NCBI RefSeq assembly: GCF_016650695.1
Contig: NZ_JAEKFH010000004.1
Coordinates: forward strand, 124,001 to 188,000
Source: Pseudomonas sp. TH41
GTDB lineage: Bacteria; Pseudomonadota; Gammaproteobacteria; Pseudomonadales; Pseudomonadaceae
Length of the DNA stretch: 64,000 nt
Direction: 5' to 3'
The position numbers and the translations under genes were made by a program. The notes under the pieces were generated by a model. The model was not told where the DNA came from and made no database searches. It saw only the letters and a list, made by a program, of their open reading frames with translations. Below, piece by piece: positions 20,710-30,846 of this stretch; the stretch's first letter is position 1; each line of letters begins with the position of its first letter.

Positions 20710-23700
20710 AGCGGAGTTTCCAGAGCAGCATCGGTACGCACCCCACGCCATCTATTGAAGCGATGGCGCAGTTTGTCGAGATAGAGGTAAACCACCGGGG
20801 TGGTGTAAAGGGTCAGCACCTGGCTGAAGATCAGCCCGCCGATAATGGTCAGGCCCAGCGGTTGGCGCATTTCCGCGCCTTCGGCACGGCTAAGCAGCAA
20901 CGGCACCGCGCCGAGGATCGCCGCCAATGTGGTCATCAGAATCGGTCGCAAACGTTGCAAACAAGCACTGCGAATCGACTCCAGCGGTGCCAGGCCTTGA
21001 TGGCGTTCGAGTTGCAGCGCAAGGTCGATCATCAGGATCGCGTTCTTCTTCACTACGCCAATCAGCAAAAACAGCCCCAGCAATGAGATCAGGCTGAACT
21101 CGCCGCCCAACGCGTAGATCGACAGCAATGCGCCGACACCGGCCGACGGCAAGGTGGACAGAATCGTCAGCGGGTGAATGTAGCTTTCATACAGCACACC
21201 CAGCACCAGATACACCGCCACCAGCGCGCCGAGAATCATCCACGGCTGGCTCTTTTGAGTCGCGGCGAAGGCATCGGCGGTACCGGCCATTTTCACGATC
21301 ACGTCTTCCGGCATGCCGAGCCGGGCAATCGCCCGCTCGATGGCGGCAGTGCCCTGCTCCACGGTCACGCCTTCGGCCATGTCGAAGGAAATGCTCTCGG
21401 AGGCAAACTGGCCTTCATGGCTGACGCGATCATCTTCCAGGCTGTTTTCGTAATGGGCGATGGTCGACAGCGGAATCCGTGCGCCAGCAGCGGTGATCAC
21501 TTGAACCTGTTTAAGGGTGATCGGGTCCTGGGCGTATTTCGGGTTGACCTCCATCACCACCTGATACTGGTTAAGGCTGTCGTAAATCGTCGAAATCTGC
21601 CGTTGGCTGTACGCGTTGTTCAACACGGCAGTCACCATGTTCATGTCGACGCCCAGGCGTTTGGCCTGATCCCGATCGACGATCAGGGTCACCTGTGCCG
21701 CACCGCGTCCCTCGCGGGCATCGATCGCGGTCAGCTCCGGCAAGGCCTTGAGCGCGGTCACGACTTTCGGGTACCACTGGCGCAACTCGCCAAGGTCAGC
21801 GCTTTGCAGGATGTAGGAATACTGCGACGTGGTCTGCTCGCGACCGCCACCAAACTGCAGGTCCTGATCCGCCATCAACATCAGTTGCGCACCGGCGACC
21901 TTGGGCATTTCCTTACGCAGCCGCTCAATGACTTTCTGCGCAGACAGGTTGCGTTCCTTGATCGGCTTCAGACGCACCAGCATGAAGGCGTTGTTGGTGC
22001 CGTTGGTGCCACCGATGAAGCCGGCGACACTTTCCACTGCGTCGTCCTTGAGCACGGCACGGCGGAACGTTTCCATTTTCGGCTGCATCACGCTGAACGA
22101 CAGGCCATCGTCGCCGCGCACGAACCCGATCAACTGACCGGTGTCCTGTTGAGGTAGAAATGTTTTAGGAACAACAACATACAAAAGAATATTAACGCCA
22201 ATTGTCACGAACAGGCTGAGCAACGTCAGGCGCCGGTGGCGCAGCACCCAGTCGAGGCTGGTCGCGTATTTGCCCACCAGCCATTCGTTGGCTCGCTGAC
22301 TCGCGCGTTGCAGGCGGTTTTCCTGACCCGGCGTATGCGGCTTGAGCCAGCGGGCGCAGAGCATCGGCGTCAACGTCAACGAGACCACCAGCGACACCAC
22401 GATGGACGCGGCTAGCGTAATGGAGAATTCACGGAACAGGCTTTCGATGATCCCGCCCATAAACAGGATCGACAGGAACACCGCCACCAGCGAGACGTTC
22501 ATCGACAGCAGCGTAAAGCCGACCTCCTGAGCCCCGAGGTACGCGGCCTTCATCGGCGGCAAGCCTTTGTCGATGTGCCGTGAAATGTTCTCCAGCACCA
22601 CGATGGCGTCGTCCACCACCAACCCGGTGGCTAGAATCAGCGCCATCAGCGACAGGTTGTTCAGCGAGAAGCCGTAGAGGTACATCACCGCAAAGGTGCC
22701 CACCAGAGACACCGGCACCGCGAGGGTAGGAATCAGCGAGGCGCGGAAGTTACCGAGAAACAGGAACACCACCAGAATCACCAGCGTCACGGCAATCAGC
22801 AGCGTCATTTCCGCCTCGTGCAGCGTGGCCTTGATCACGGGCGAGCGGTCCATTGCCAGGTTCAGTTTGACGCTGGCCGGCAGCACGGCCTGCAATGCTG
22901 GCAATTGGGCCTTGATCTCGTTGACCGTCTCGATGATGTTGGCGCCGGCCTGACGGTTGATCACCAGCAACACCGCCGCGTCATCGTTGAAGAAGCCGCT
23001 GTTGTAGCGGTCCTCAACGCCGTCACTGACCTTGGCCACATCCTTCAACCGCAGCGCCGCGCCACCGTTGTAATGAATGATCAGCGACTCGTAATCCTTG
23101 GCTTTTTCCAGTTGATCATTGGCCTGAACCTGCCACAAACGCTGGTCGTCTTCGACCGAACCCTTGGGCCGACGCACGTTGGCATTGGCAATGGTGTTGC
23201 GTACATCGTCCAGCGCCACGCCGTACTGGCTGAGCGCCTGCGGTTCGAGCTCAATACGCACCGCCGGCAAGGAGCTGCCGCCGATCTGCACTTCACCGAC
23301 GCCCTGCACCTGGGACAGGCTCTGGGACAGGATCGTCGAGGCCAAATCGTAGAGCTGGCCCTTTTCCAGCACATCGGACGTCAGCGACAGCACCATGATC
23401 GGCGCCTGGGACGGGTTGACCTTCTTGTAGGTCGGCATGCTGCGCATCCCGCTCGGCAGCAGGTTGCGCGAGGCGTTGATCGCCGCCTGCACTTCCCGCG
23501 CCGCGCCATTGATGTCGCGGTCGAGGTCGAACTGCAAAATCACCCGGGTCGAGCCCTGGCTGGACCGGCTGCTCATGGTGTTAACCCCGGCGATGGCGCC
23601 GAAGGATCGCTCCAGCGGTGTCGCCACTGTCGAGGCCATCACCTCGGGGCTGGCGCCGGGCAGACTGGCCTGAACCACGATCACCGGGAAGTCCATTTGT

Positions 23701-23813
23701 GGCAGCGGCGACACTGGCAGCAGGCCGAAGCTCACGCCGCCCAGCAGCATGATCGCCAGGCTCAGCAACATCGTCGCGACCGGGCGTTTGATGAAAGGTC
23801 CGGAGAGGTTCAT
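20706..23813 (-). CDS. muxC: RND multidrug efflux permease, MuxC/MdtC-like
   Basis: A 1035-residue inner-membrane proton/drug antiporter with 12 predicted helices, two large periplasmic loops and the helix-4 motif 'LVVDDAIVVLEN'. The N-terminus 'NLSGPFIKRPVATML' and the 'VSPLPQMDFPVI' segment are typical of the MdtC half of MdtBC-type pumps. It should assemble with MuxB as a mixed trimer. It overlaps muxB and opmB by 4 nt each. Known substrates of this pump family include aromatic antibiotics such as novobiocin and some macrolides; specificity here is inferred only from homology. Confidence 0.92.
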   Translation of the reverse strand: MNLSGPFIKRPVATMLLSLAIMLLGGVSFGLLPVSPLPQMDFPVIVVQASLPGASPEVMASTVATPLERSFGAIAGVNTMSSRSSQGSTRVILQFDLDRDINGAAREVQAAINASRNLLPSGMRSMPTYKKVNPSQAPIMVLSLTSDVLEKGQLYDLASTILSQSLSQVQGVGEVQIGGSSLPAVRIELEPQALSQYGVALDDVRNTIANANVRRPKGSVEDDQRLWQVQANDQLEKAKDYESLIIHYNGGAALRLKDVAKVSDGVEDRYNSGFFNDDAAVLLVINRQAGANIIETVNEIKAQLPALQAVLPASVKLNLAMDRSPVIKATLHEAEMTLLIAVTLVILVVFLFLGNFRASLIPTLAVPVSLVGTFAVMYLYGFSLNNLSLMALILATGLVVDDAIVVLENISRHIDKGLPPMKAAYLGAQEVGFTLLSMNVSLVAVFLSILFMGGIIESLFREFSITLAASIVVSLVVSLTLTPMLCARWLKPHTPGQENRLQRASQRANEWLVGKYATSLDWVLRHRRLTLLSLFVTIGVNILLYVVVPKTFLPQQDTGQLIGFVRGDDGLSFSVMQPKMETFRRAVLKDDAVESVAGFIGGTNGTNNAFMLVRLKPIKERNLSAQKVIERLRKEMPKVAGAQLMLMADQDLQFGGGREQTTSQYSYILQSADLGELRQWYPKVVTALKALPELTAIDAREGRGAAQVTLIVDRDQAKRLGVDMNMVTAVLNNAYSQRQISTIYDSLNQYQVVMEVNPKYAQDPITLKQVQVITAAGARIPLSTIAHYENSLEDDRVSHEGQFASESISFDMAEGVTVEQGTAAIERAIARLGMPEDVIVKMAGTADAFAATQKSQPWMILGALVAVYLVLGVLYESYIHPLTILSTLPSAGVGALLSIYALGGEFSLISLLGLFLLIGVVKKNAILMIDLALQLERHQGLAPLESIRSACLQRLRPILMTTLAAILGAVPLLLSRAEGAEMRQPLGLTIIGGLIFSQVLTLYTTPVVYLYLDKLRHRFNRWRGVRTDAALETPL

Positions 23814-26800
23814 GGCTGCTCTACCGCTTCCACGGACTCAGACTTGCGGCCCCAGCGCCGGCCGAGGCGGTCGAAATACAGATAGATCACGGGCGTGGTG
23901 AACAGCGTCAGCACCTGACTGACCAACAAACCGCCGACCATCACCAGACCCAGCGGCTGGCGCAGTTCCGCACCGGACCCGGTCGCCAGCATCAACGGCA
24001 CCGCACCAAACAATGCCGCCAGCGTGGTCATCAGGATCGGCCGGAAACGCAACAGCGCCGCCTGATAGATCGCCGTCTCCGGGTCGATGCCCTGATTGCG
24101 CTCAGCGTCGAGGGCGAAGTCGATCATCATGATCGCGTTTTTCTTCACGATACCGATCAACAAGATGATGCCGATGATCGCGATCATCCCCAGGTCATTG
24201 CCGCTCAACAGCAACGCCAGCAAGGCGCCAACCGCTGCCGAGGGCAAGGTCGAGAGAATGGTGATCGGGTGGATGTAGCTCTCGTAGAGCACGCCCAGCA
24301 CGATGTACATGGTCACCACCGCCGCCAGAATCAGCAGCAAGGTACTCGACAGCGACGCCTGGAACGCTTCGGCCGCCCCCTGGAACTGGGTCTGCACGCC
24401 AATCGGCATGCCGATGTCCTTCTGCACCTGATCGATGATCTCGACCGCCTGCCCCAGCGCCACGCCGGGGGCGAGATTGAACGACATCATCACGGCCGGG
24501 AACTGGCCAATGTGCGTAATCGCCAATTGCGCCTGACGCTCCTCGACGTGCGCCAGGCTCGACAGGCGAACCTGCCCGCCATCGGTGGTCTTGACGTGGA
24601 TCTGGTTCAGCGCACCGGGGCCGATTTTCTCGCCGGACTGCGATTGCAGGACCACGCGGTACTGGCTGGCCTGGGTGTAGATGGTGGAAATCTGCCGCTG
24701 ACCGAAGGCGTCGTACAGCGCATCGGTGATGTTCGATACCGACACGCCGACCCGCGACGCCGCATCGCGGTCGATCACCAGGTAGACCTGCAGACCCTTG
24801 TCCTGCAAATCGCTGGCGACGTCGGTCAGCTCAGGCCGCTGGGCCAATGCCTCCACCAAACGACCGCTCCACAGGTTCAACAATTCCGAGTCCGGCGATG
24901 ACATGCTGAACTGGTACTGCGTGCGGCTGACCCGATCTTCGATGGTCAGGTCCTGCACCGGCTGCATGAACAGGCGGATGCCGACCAGTTTGTCGAGTTC
25001 CGGTTGCAGGCGGGCAATCACTGCGGTCGCGCTTAAGTCGCGGGCGCTGTGGGACTTGAGGTTGATCAGCAAGCGGCCACTGTTGAGCGTCGAGTTGTCG
25101 CCGTCGACGCCGATGTAGGACGACAGGCTTTCAACGGCCGGATCAGCGAGGATTACCTTGGCCAGTGCTTGCTGACGCTCGCTCATCGCTGCAAAGGAAA
25201 TCGACTGCGGCGCTTCGGAAATGCCCTGAATCACGCCGGTGTCCTGCACGGGGAAGAAGCCCTTGGGCACGACCGTGTAAAGGAACACGGTCAGTGCCAG
25301 GGTGCCGACGGCCACCAGCAAAGTCAGCGGTTGACGCTTGAGAACCCACTTTAACTTGCGCCCGTAAGCCGCGATCATCCAATCAATTGCAGCACCACTT
25401 GCGCGGTAAAAACGGCCCTGTTCTTCTTCCTTGGGTTCTCGCTTGAGCAAACGCGCGCACATCATCGGCGTCAGGGTCAGGGACACCACCAGGGAAATCA
25501 GGATCGCAACCGCCAGGGTGATGGCAAATTCGCGGAACAGGCGCCCTACCACGTCGGCCATGAACAGCAGCGGTATCAGTACCGCAATCAGCGACAGGGT
25601 CAGGGAAATCAGGGTAAAACCGATCTGCTTGGCGCCCTTGAGCGCCGCGTTCAAGGGGCTGTCGCCCTCTTCGATGAATCGCGAAATGTTCTCCAGCATC
25701 ACGATCGCATCGTCCACCACGAAACCGGTGGCGATGGTCAGGGCCATCAAGGTCAGGTTGTTGACCGAGAAACCCGCGAGGTACATCACGCCGAAGGTGC
25801 CAATCAGCGACAACGGCACGGCCACCGACGGGATGATCGTGGCGCTGGCCCGCCGCAGGAACAGGAACGTGACCATCACCACCAATGCGATGGCGATAAG
25901 CAATTCGTGTTGCACGTCGGTGACCGAGGCACGAATGGTCTGGGTCCGGTCGGTGAGGACCGTGACGTCGAGGCCGGCCGGCAGGTTGTCGGTGATGCTC
26001 GGCAGCAAGGCCTTGATCCGGTCGACCACCTCGATAACGTTGGCGCCGGGCTGACGCTGAATGTTCAGCAGCACAGCCTGGTTTTCGTTGGCCCAGGCCG
26101 CCAGGCGTTCGTTCTCGGCACCGTCGACTATCTCTGCCACATCCTTGAGTCGTAATGGCGCGCCCTTGGCGTAGGCGAGGATCAGGTTGGCGTAGTCCTG
26201 GGGCGAGGTCAGCTGGTCGTTGGCATCCAGCATCGAGACCCGGGTCGGGCCATCAAAGTTGCCTTTGGGCTGGTTGACGTTGGACGCACCAATCAAGGTG
26301 CGCACATCCGACAAGTTCAGGCCGTTGGCCGCGAGGGCTTCGGGGTTGACCTTGATTCGCACGGCCTGACGTTGCCCGCCGGCGATGCTGACCATGCCGA
26401 CGCCGCTGATCTGGGCGATTTTTTGCGCCATGCGGGTGTCGACCAAATCGTTGAGTTTGGGCAGCAGCATGGTCTTGGACGTAATGGCAAGGGTCAGCAC
26501 CGGGGTGTCCGCCGGGTTGACCTTGTTGTACACCGGCGGCGCTGGGAGGTCCTTGGGCAACAAATTGGTCGCGGCGTTGATCGCGGCTTGCACCTGCTGC
26601 TCGGCGACGTCCATGTTGATGTCAAGGCTGAAACGCAGGGTCAGCACCGAAGCGCCGCCCGAACTGGTCGAGGCCATTTGAGTCAGGCCGGGCATCTGCC
26701 CGAACTGCCGCTCAAGGGGGGCGGTCACGGCACTGGTCATCACATCCGGGCTGGCGCCGGGATAGAGCGTCATGACGCGGATGGTCGGGTAGTCGACCTG

Positions 26801-26914
26801 AGGCAACGCCGACACGGGTAGCAGGCGATAAGCGATGATGCCGGCCAGCACAATGGCCAGCATGCTCAGGGTGGTGGCAACCGGGCGAAGGATGAACAGC
26901 CGCGAGATGTTCAT
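23810..26914 (-). CDS. muxB: RND multidrug efflux permease, MuxB/MdtB-like
   Basis: A 1034-residue paralogue of the next gene, with start 'NISRLFILRPVATTLSM', 'VSALPQVDYPTIRV', helix-4 'FVVDDAIVMLENISRF' and duplicated transmembrane halves. Two different permeases in one operon is the diagnostic layout of MdtABC/MuxABC pumps. It overlaps muxA by 4 nt and muxC by 4 nt. Confidence 0.92.
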   Translation of the reverse strand: MNISRLFILRPVATTLSMLAIVLAGIIAYRLLPVSALPQVDYPTIRVMTLYPGASPDVMTSAVTAPLERQFGQMPGLTQMASTSSGGASVLTLRFSLDINMDVAEQQVQAAINAATNLLPKDLPAPPVYNKVNPADTPVLTLAITSKTMLLPKLNDLVDTRMAQKIAQISGVGMVSIAGGQRQAVRIKVNPEALAANGLNLSDVRTLIGASNVNQPKGNFDGPTRVSMLDANDQLTSPQDYANLILAYAKGAPLRLKDVAEIVDGAENERLAAWANENQAVLLNIQRQPGANVIEVVDRIKALLPSITDNLPAGLDVTVLTDRTQTIRASVTDVQHELLIAIALVVMVTFLFLRRASATIIPSVAVPLSLIGTFGVMYLAGFSVNNLTLMALTIATGFVVDDAIVMLENISRFIEEGDSPLNAALKGAKQIGFTLISLTLSLIAVLIPLLFMADVVGRLFREFAITLAVAILISLVVSLTLTPMMCARLLKREPKEEEQGRFYRASGAAIDWMIAAYGRKLKWVLKRQPLTLLVAVGTLALTVFLYTVVPKGFFPVQDTGVIQGISEAPQSISFAAMSERQQALAKVILADPAVESLSSYIGVDGDNSTLNSGRLLINLKSHSARDLSATAVIARLQPELDKLVGIRLFMQPVQDLTIEDRVSRTQYQFSMSSPDSELLNLWSGRLVEALAQRPELTDVASDLQDKGLQVYLVIDRDAASRVGVSVSNITDALYDAFGQRQISTIYTQASQYRVVLQSQSGEKIGPGALNQIHVKTTDGGQVRLSSLAHVEERQAQLAITHIGQFPAVMMSFNLAPGVALGQAVEIIDQVQKDIGMPIGVQTQFQGAAEAFQASLSSTLLLILAAVVTMYIVLGVLYESYIHPITILSTLPSAAVGALLALLLSGNDLGMIAIIGIILLIGIVKKNAIMMIDFALDAERNQGIDPETAIYQAALLRFRPILMTTLAALFGAVPLMLATGSGAELRQPLGLVMVGGLLVSQVLTLFTTPVIYLYFDRLGRRWGRKSESVEAVEQP

Positions 26915-28227
26915 GCGCCGCCCTTTTTCGCCTTGTCGGTGGTCGCTGGCTCAGTCCCGCTGGCTGCCGACTTGCCCTGCAGGTGGCCGGTCGGGGTCGT
27001 CGGTACGTCCTTGGTGTCGTTGACCACTTCGACGTCGCTGCCTTCTTTCAGGCGGTCAGTGCCTTCCAGGACTACCCGGTCACCGGGGGCCAGGCCTTCA
27101 ACAATCACCGTGTTATTGCCGTCACTGGCGCCGACTTTCAACTGACGGATCGTGACCTTCTTGTCACCGTCCAGCGCATAGACGAAGGTACCGTTGGTGC
27201 CGAACTGGATCGCTGCCGAGGGCGCAAGCACGACGTTTTTGAGGGTGTCGGCCAGCAGGTGGACGTTAACGAATTGATTAGGGAACAACGACTGATCGCG
27301 GTTTTCGTAACGCGCCTTGAATTTCAGCGTGCCCGTGGTGACGTCGATCTGGTTATCCAGGCTCTGCAATACGCCGGTCGCTTGCAATTTCATGTCGCCG
27401 CGATCCCAGGCTTCCACCGGCAGCTTTGCGCCGGAGCGATAACGGGCCAGCACGGTTTCCAGGCTGTTTTCCGGCAAGGTGAACGCCACGCTGATTGGCT
27501 GGGTCTGGGTGATGATCACCAGCGCGGTCGTGTCGTTGGCCGCCACCAGGTTGCCAACGTCCAGCTGACGCAGGCCCACACGTCCGGAAATCGGTGCGCG
27601 GATCTGGGTGAATTCGAGATTGAGCTTGGCGTCGTTGACCGCTGCCTGATTGGTCTTGACCGTGCCCTGATATTGGCCCACCAGTGCTTCGGCGGTGTCC
27701 AGGGTCTGCTTGGCGATACTGTCTTCGCGATACAGGCCGCGATAACGCTCGACATCGACCTGCGCGTTTTTCAATTGCGCCTGATTCTGCAACAACGTGC
27801 CTTCGGCTTGAAGCAAGGCGTTCTGGTAAGGACGTGGGTCGATTTCAGCCAGCAAGTCGCCCGCCTTGACCATTTGTCCTTCTTCGAAGGAGATCTTCAT
27901 CAATTCGCCGCCAACACGGCTGCGCACATTGATGGTATTCAGCGCCGTGACGGTGCCCAGCGCCTTGTAGTACAGCGCAAAGTCGCCTTTGATCGCGGGT
28001 GCCACACGCACCGGGACCGGCCCGGTCGCCCCGCCGAACCCCGGACGCATTCCCCCCGCCCTGCCGGTGTGTCCGGCGACGGCTTTTTGCCCTGTACCCT
28101 CTTTATGGCTGCTGCCTGCGGGCCAGAATTTCCAGCACAGACCTGCGATGACCAACAGGACAAGCAGGCCAAACAGCCAGCGACGGGGATTACGGGAAGC
28201 GGAGGATTGCATTGAATGATCAACCAT
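26911..28227 (-). CDS. muxA: RND periplasmic adaptor (membrane fusion protein), MuxA/MdtA-like
   Basis: A 438-residue adaptor with an N-terminal anchor helix (about 15-33), a long Pro/Gly linker, a lipoyl half-motif 'INVRSRVGGELMKISFEEGQ', an alpha-hairpin near 135-195, and beta-barrel and membrane-proximal domains to about 400. It joins the MuxBC permease to the OpmB channel. First gene of the operon. The start is either 28227 or the in-frame ATG at 28212; neither has a strong ribosome site. Confidence 0.9.
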   Translation of the reverse strand: MVDHSMQSSASRNPRRWLFGLLVLLVIAGLCWKFWPAGSSHKEGTGQKAVAGHTGRAGGMRPGFGGATGPVPVRVAPAIKGDFALYYKALGTVTALNTINVRSRVGGELMKISFEEGQMVKAGDLLAEIDPRPYQNALLQAEGTLLQNQAQLKNAQVDVERYRGLYREDSIAKQTLDTAEALVGQYQGTVKTNQAAVNDAKLNLEFTQIRAPISGRVGLRQLDVGNLVAANDTTALVIITQTQPISVAFTLPENSLETVLARYRSGAKLPVEAWDRGDMKLQATGVLQSLDNQIDVTTGTLKFKARYENRDQSLFPNQFVNVHLLADTLKNVVLAPSAAIQFGTNGTFVYALDGDKKVTIRQLKVGASDGNNTVIVEGLAPGDRVVLEGTDRLKEGSDVEVVNDTKDVPTTPTGHLQGKSAASGTEPATTDKAKKGGA

Positions 28228-28360
28228 TGGGCGCGTGGGCTACTTTTACATGAGGCTGAACGATAAGCACTGGCGGCTCTTAAGCAAAGCGCCTTTACCG
28301 GCAATTTACCTTCGGCTTACGTAACAGGATGTTTATCCAAGACACTGAATCACAAATGAA

Positions 28361-28386
28361 AACGGCCTGGACAGGGCCAGGCCGTT
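28361..28386 (-). terminator. Rho-independent terminator of tpx
   Basis: AACGGCCTGG and CCAGGCCGTT form a perfect 10-bp stem with a 6-base loop. On the minus strand it is followed by TTCATTTG, giving a moderate T-rich tail 20 bases after the tpx stop. Confidence 0.8.
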
Positions 28387-28405
28387 AACAATTGTAAAAC
28401 TGCGC

Positions 28406-28906
28406 TTATTTCAGAACGGAGAGCGCGGCTTCGTAGTTGGGTTCTTGACCGATTTCGCTGACCAGTTCGCTGTGCAGCACAGTGTCGTTTTCGTCCAGTA
28501 CCACAACAGCACGGGCGGTCAGGCCTTTGAGCGGACCATCGGCAATCGCCACGCCGTAGTTTTCGATGAACTCGGCACCGCGCAGGGTCGACAGGTTCTG
28601 TACGTTTTCCAGACCCTCAGCGCCGCAGAAACGGGCTTGAGCAAACGGCAGGTCAGCGGAAATGCACAGCACCACGGTGTTGGCGACGTCGTTGGCTTGC
28701 GCGTTGAACTTGCGAACCGACGTGGCGCAGGTCGGGGTGTCGATGCTCGGGAAAATGTTCAGCACTTTGCGCTTGCCGGCGAAGTTTGCCAGGGTCACGT
28801 CGGACAGATTGCCAGCAACCAGGGAAAAGGCTGGAGCCTTGGAACCGGTTTTTGGCAGTTGGCCGTTGACTTGAACCGGGGTGCCTTTAAGAGTGACTTG
28901 AGCCAT
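28406..28906 (-). CDS. tpx: Thiol peroxidase (atypical 2-Cys peroxiredoxin)
   Basis: Tpx reduces hydrogen peroxide and lipid hydroperoxides using thioredoxin. The 166-residue product has the peroxidatic Cys60 in 'PSIDTPTC' and the resolving Cys94 in 'FAQARFC', both intact, plus an extra Cys81. An open frame extends to 29113, but the conserved MAQVTLKG start at 28906 with AAGGACTCCGTTC before it is clearly right. Monocistronic: a terminator follows, and a REPIN and a divergent gene lie upstream. Confidence 0.95.
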   Translation of the reverse strand: MAQVTLKGTPVQVNGQLPKTGSKAPAFSLVAGNLSDVTLANFAGKRKVLNIFPSIDTPTCATSVRKFNAQANDVANTVVLCISADLPFAQARFCGAEGLENVQNLSTLRGAEFIENYGVAIADGPLKGLTARAVVVLDENDTVLHSELVSEIGQEPNYEAALSVLK

Positions 28907-29053
28907 GAACGGAGTCCTTCTGAACGTTGATGTAGAGAATTTTGACGAGGCCGAAGTTAACCACGAAATGGCCCGACGACCTATGCTCAGATACAAATTG
29001 TGAAGTCTCGCCGCATAAACTGGATACAACCCCGACTGCCAACACAAAACCCG

Positions 29054-29140
29054 GTAGGAGCTGCCGCAGGCTGCGATCTTTTGATCTTCAGTGCCCTCAG
29101 GGCTAAAAATCAAAAGATCGCAGCCTGCGGCAGCTCCTAC
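29054..29140. repeat. REPIN, family C
   Basis: Inverted arms of GTAGGAGCTGCCGCAGGCTG extended by CGATCTTTTGAT surround a short spacer rich in CTCAGGGC. It sits in the divergent region between tpx and the YCII gene. Confidence 0.92.
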
Positions 29141-29253
29141 AGGAGTACGGGGTTGCAGAAAATTTTAGCTAACTTTCGTTATCCGCACTGTCGATTCAGG
29201 CAGCGGTCATTCGACTAGACAGTGAATCATTCAAATCCAGCGGAGAAGCAACC

Positions 29254-29679
29254 ATGCGATTCATGATCATCATCAAAGCCAGCCAGGACTCCGAGGCCGG
29301 TGTAATGCCCAGCGAGGAACTGCTGACCGCAATGGGCAATTACAACGAAGAACTGGCCAAGGCCGGCATCCTTCTCGCGGGCGAAGGCCTGCACCCCAGC
29401 AGCAAAGGCGCCCGCGTGCGTTTCTCCGGCGACAAACGCTCGGTGACCGACGGCCCTTTCGCCGAAACCAAGGAACTGATCGCCGGCTTTTGGCTGTGGC
29501 AGGTGAAGTCGAAAGAGGAAGCCATTGAGTGGGTCAAGCGCTGTCCCAACCCGATGCCCGGCACCGAGCCTGAGATCGAAATTCGCCAAGTGTTTGAGAT
29601 GGAAGATTTCGGTGCCGAGTTCACGCCGGAACTTCGGGAGCAGGAAGAACGAGTGTTCGGGCAAGGGAAAAAGTGTTGA
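29254..29679 (+). CDS. YCII-domain (DGPF) protein
   Basis: A 141-residue cytoplasmic protein starting 'MRFMIIIKAS' with the DGPF motif (Asp66-Phe69) that marks this YCII-related family of small dimeric alpha/beta proteins. Members often sit near ECF sigma factors, but none is visible here. No enzyme activity is established for this subgroup. The start follows GGAGAAGCAACC. Confidence 0.85.
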   Translation: MRFMIIIKASQDSEAGVMPSEELLTAMGNYNEELAKAGILLAGEGLHPSSKGARVRFSGDKRSVTDGPFAETKELIAGFWLWQVKSKEEAIEWVKRCPNPMPGTEPEIEIRQVFEMEDFGAEFTPELREQEERVFGQGKKC

Positions 29680-29759
29680 GTATCTAAGTCCTGCGCGGGC
29701 ACCCCGCTCCTACACTGATTTTCTGTGGGCACAAAATGCGTGTACGGCAACAATCAAAT

Positions 29760-29782
29760 GTGGGAGCGAGCCTGCTCGCGAA
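29760..29782. repeat. Single REP arm, family B'
   Basis: One copy of GTGGGAGCGAGCCTGCTCGC without a clear partner. A degenerate CCCCGCTCCTAC near 29702 may be the eroded other arm. The 365-base gap 29680-30044 otherwise holds AT-rich sequence (29830-29915) that probably includes the promoter of the next operon; no gene is seen. Confidence 0.75.
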
Positions 29783-30044
29783 TGCGTAATGACCGACGAC
29801 ATCTTCTCGACAGGAAAACAGATATCGCGTGCAACCCATTAATCTTAATTAACTTTTCAGTACACAAAAAATAACGAGAACCTGCACACAAAACGAAAGA
29901 ATTAGTGCCTTCGACTGGCTAACCCGTGGCTAGCTGCTAGCTTCAACAGATGCGTCCTACAGGCTTGATACAAAAGCGATTACGCAGTAACGGCCAAAGA
30001 TAAGAGCCGAATCGTCCAATGAGTCACCAAGGAACCGGGGAATC

Positions 30045-30836
30045 ATGTCGAGTAAAATGGGGATGCACGCCTGTCTGTTGGCGACTATTATTGCGCCTGT
30101 GTTTTGCGCGCAAGCCGATAACGCCGAGACCGCCAACAAAAGCAACAACCCGCTGAACGTAGCCCCTGGTGCCAACCTTCAGGACTACTACACGCCGAAA
30201 CTGTTCGATTCCAACGCCCATACCAATGATGCCCTGTTGCGCGGCACCCTGCCGATAGCCCCCAACGATTTCATCGGCGTCCCGCAATTACTGCGCGCCA
30301 CCCTGCCGATCAGCACTCGCCCCGACCCACACAACGGTTACAGCACCGGCATCGGCGATCTGAACCTGTTCGATATTTTCCTGGTCAAGACTGACGGCGT
30401 TCAGCTGGGTATCGGGCCACAAATCACCGCGCCCACCGCCGAGCAGGACGAGCTGGGCACCGGCAAGTGGCAGGCAGGCCTGTCAGCAGTTGCCATCGAC
30501 TCGTCGCCTCGCGGCCTGCTGGGCGCCCTGGTCCAGTACCAGAGCTCGTTCGCGGGAGACCATGATCGCGCTCACGTCGAATCCGCGACCCTGCAGCCTT
30601 TCATCATTCATAACCTGGCCGAAGGCTGGTACCTGCGCTCGACGGGCACCTGGACCTTCGACCTGAAGAACGACACCCACTACATCCCACTCGGTTTGGG
30701 TGGTGGCAAAGTCTGGAAATCCGGTTCCAATATCCTCAACGCCTTCATCGAACCGCAGTGGACCGTCGAGCACAAAGGCGATGCGCAGCCGCAGTTCACG
30801 CTGTTCGCCGGCATCAACTTCACCTTCGGTAAATAA
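30045..30836 (+). CDS. Predicted outer-membrane beta-barrel protein
   Basis: A 263-residue protein with a signal peptide (cleavage near 'VFCAQA') and amphipathic strands with many aromatic residues, ending 'FTLFAGINFTFGK' like a barrel closing strand. The segment 'GPQITAPTAEQDELGTGKWQAG' (in two parts: GPQITAPTAEQ, DELGTGKWQAG) matches the pattern in the 347-residue barrel encoded at 33496, so the two are related. First gene of a long run on this strand. The transported or bound ligand is unknown. Confidence 0.75.
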   Translation: MSSKMGMHACLLATIIAPVFCAQADNAETANKSNNPLNVAPGANLQDYYTPKLFDSNAHTNDALLRGTLPIAPNDFIGVPQLLRATLPISTRPDPHNGYSTGIGDLNLFDIFLVKTDGVQLGIGPQITAPTAEQDELGTGKWQAGLSAVAIDSSPRGLLGALVQYQSSFAGDHDRAHVESATLQPFIIHNLAEGWYLRSTGTWTFDLKNDTHYIPLGLGGGKVWKSGSNILNAFIEPQWTVEHKGDAQPQFTLFAGINFTFGK

Positions 30837-30846
30837 GGAGCTTTTT

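Noticed and set aside
28907..29113. A 69-residue extension of Tpx
   Set aside because: It is translated from REPIN sequence and intergenic DNA; the conserved N-terminus starts at 28906.
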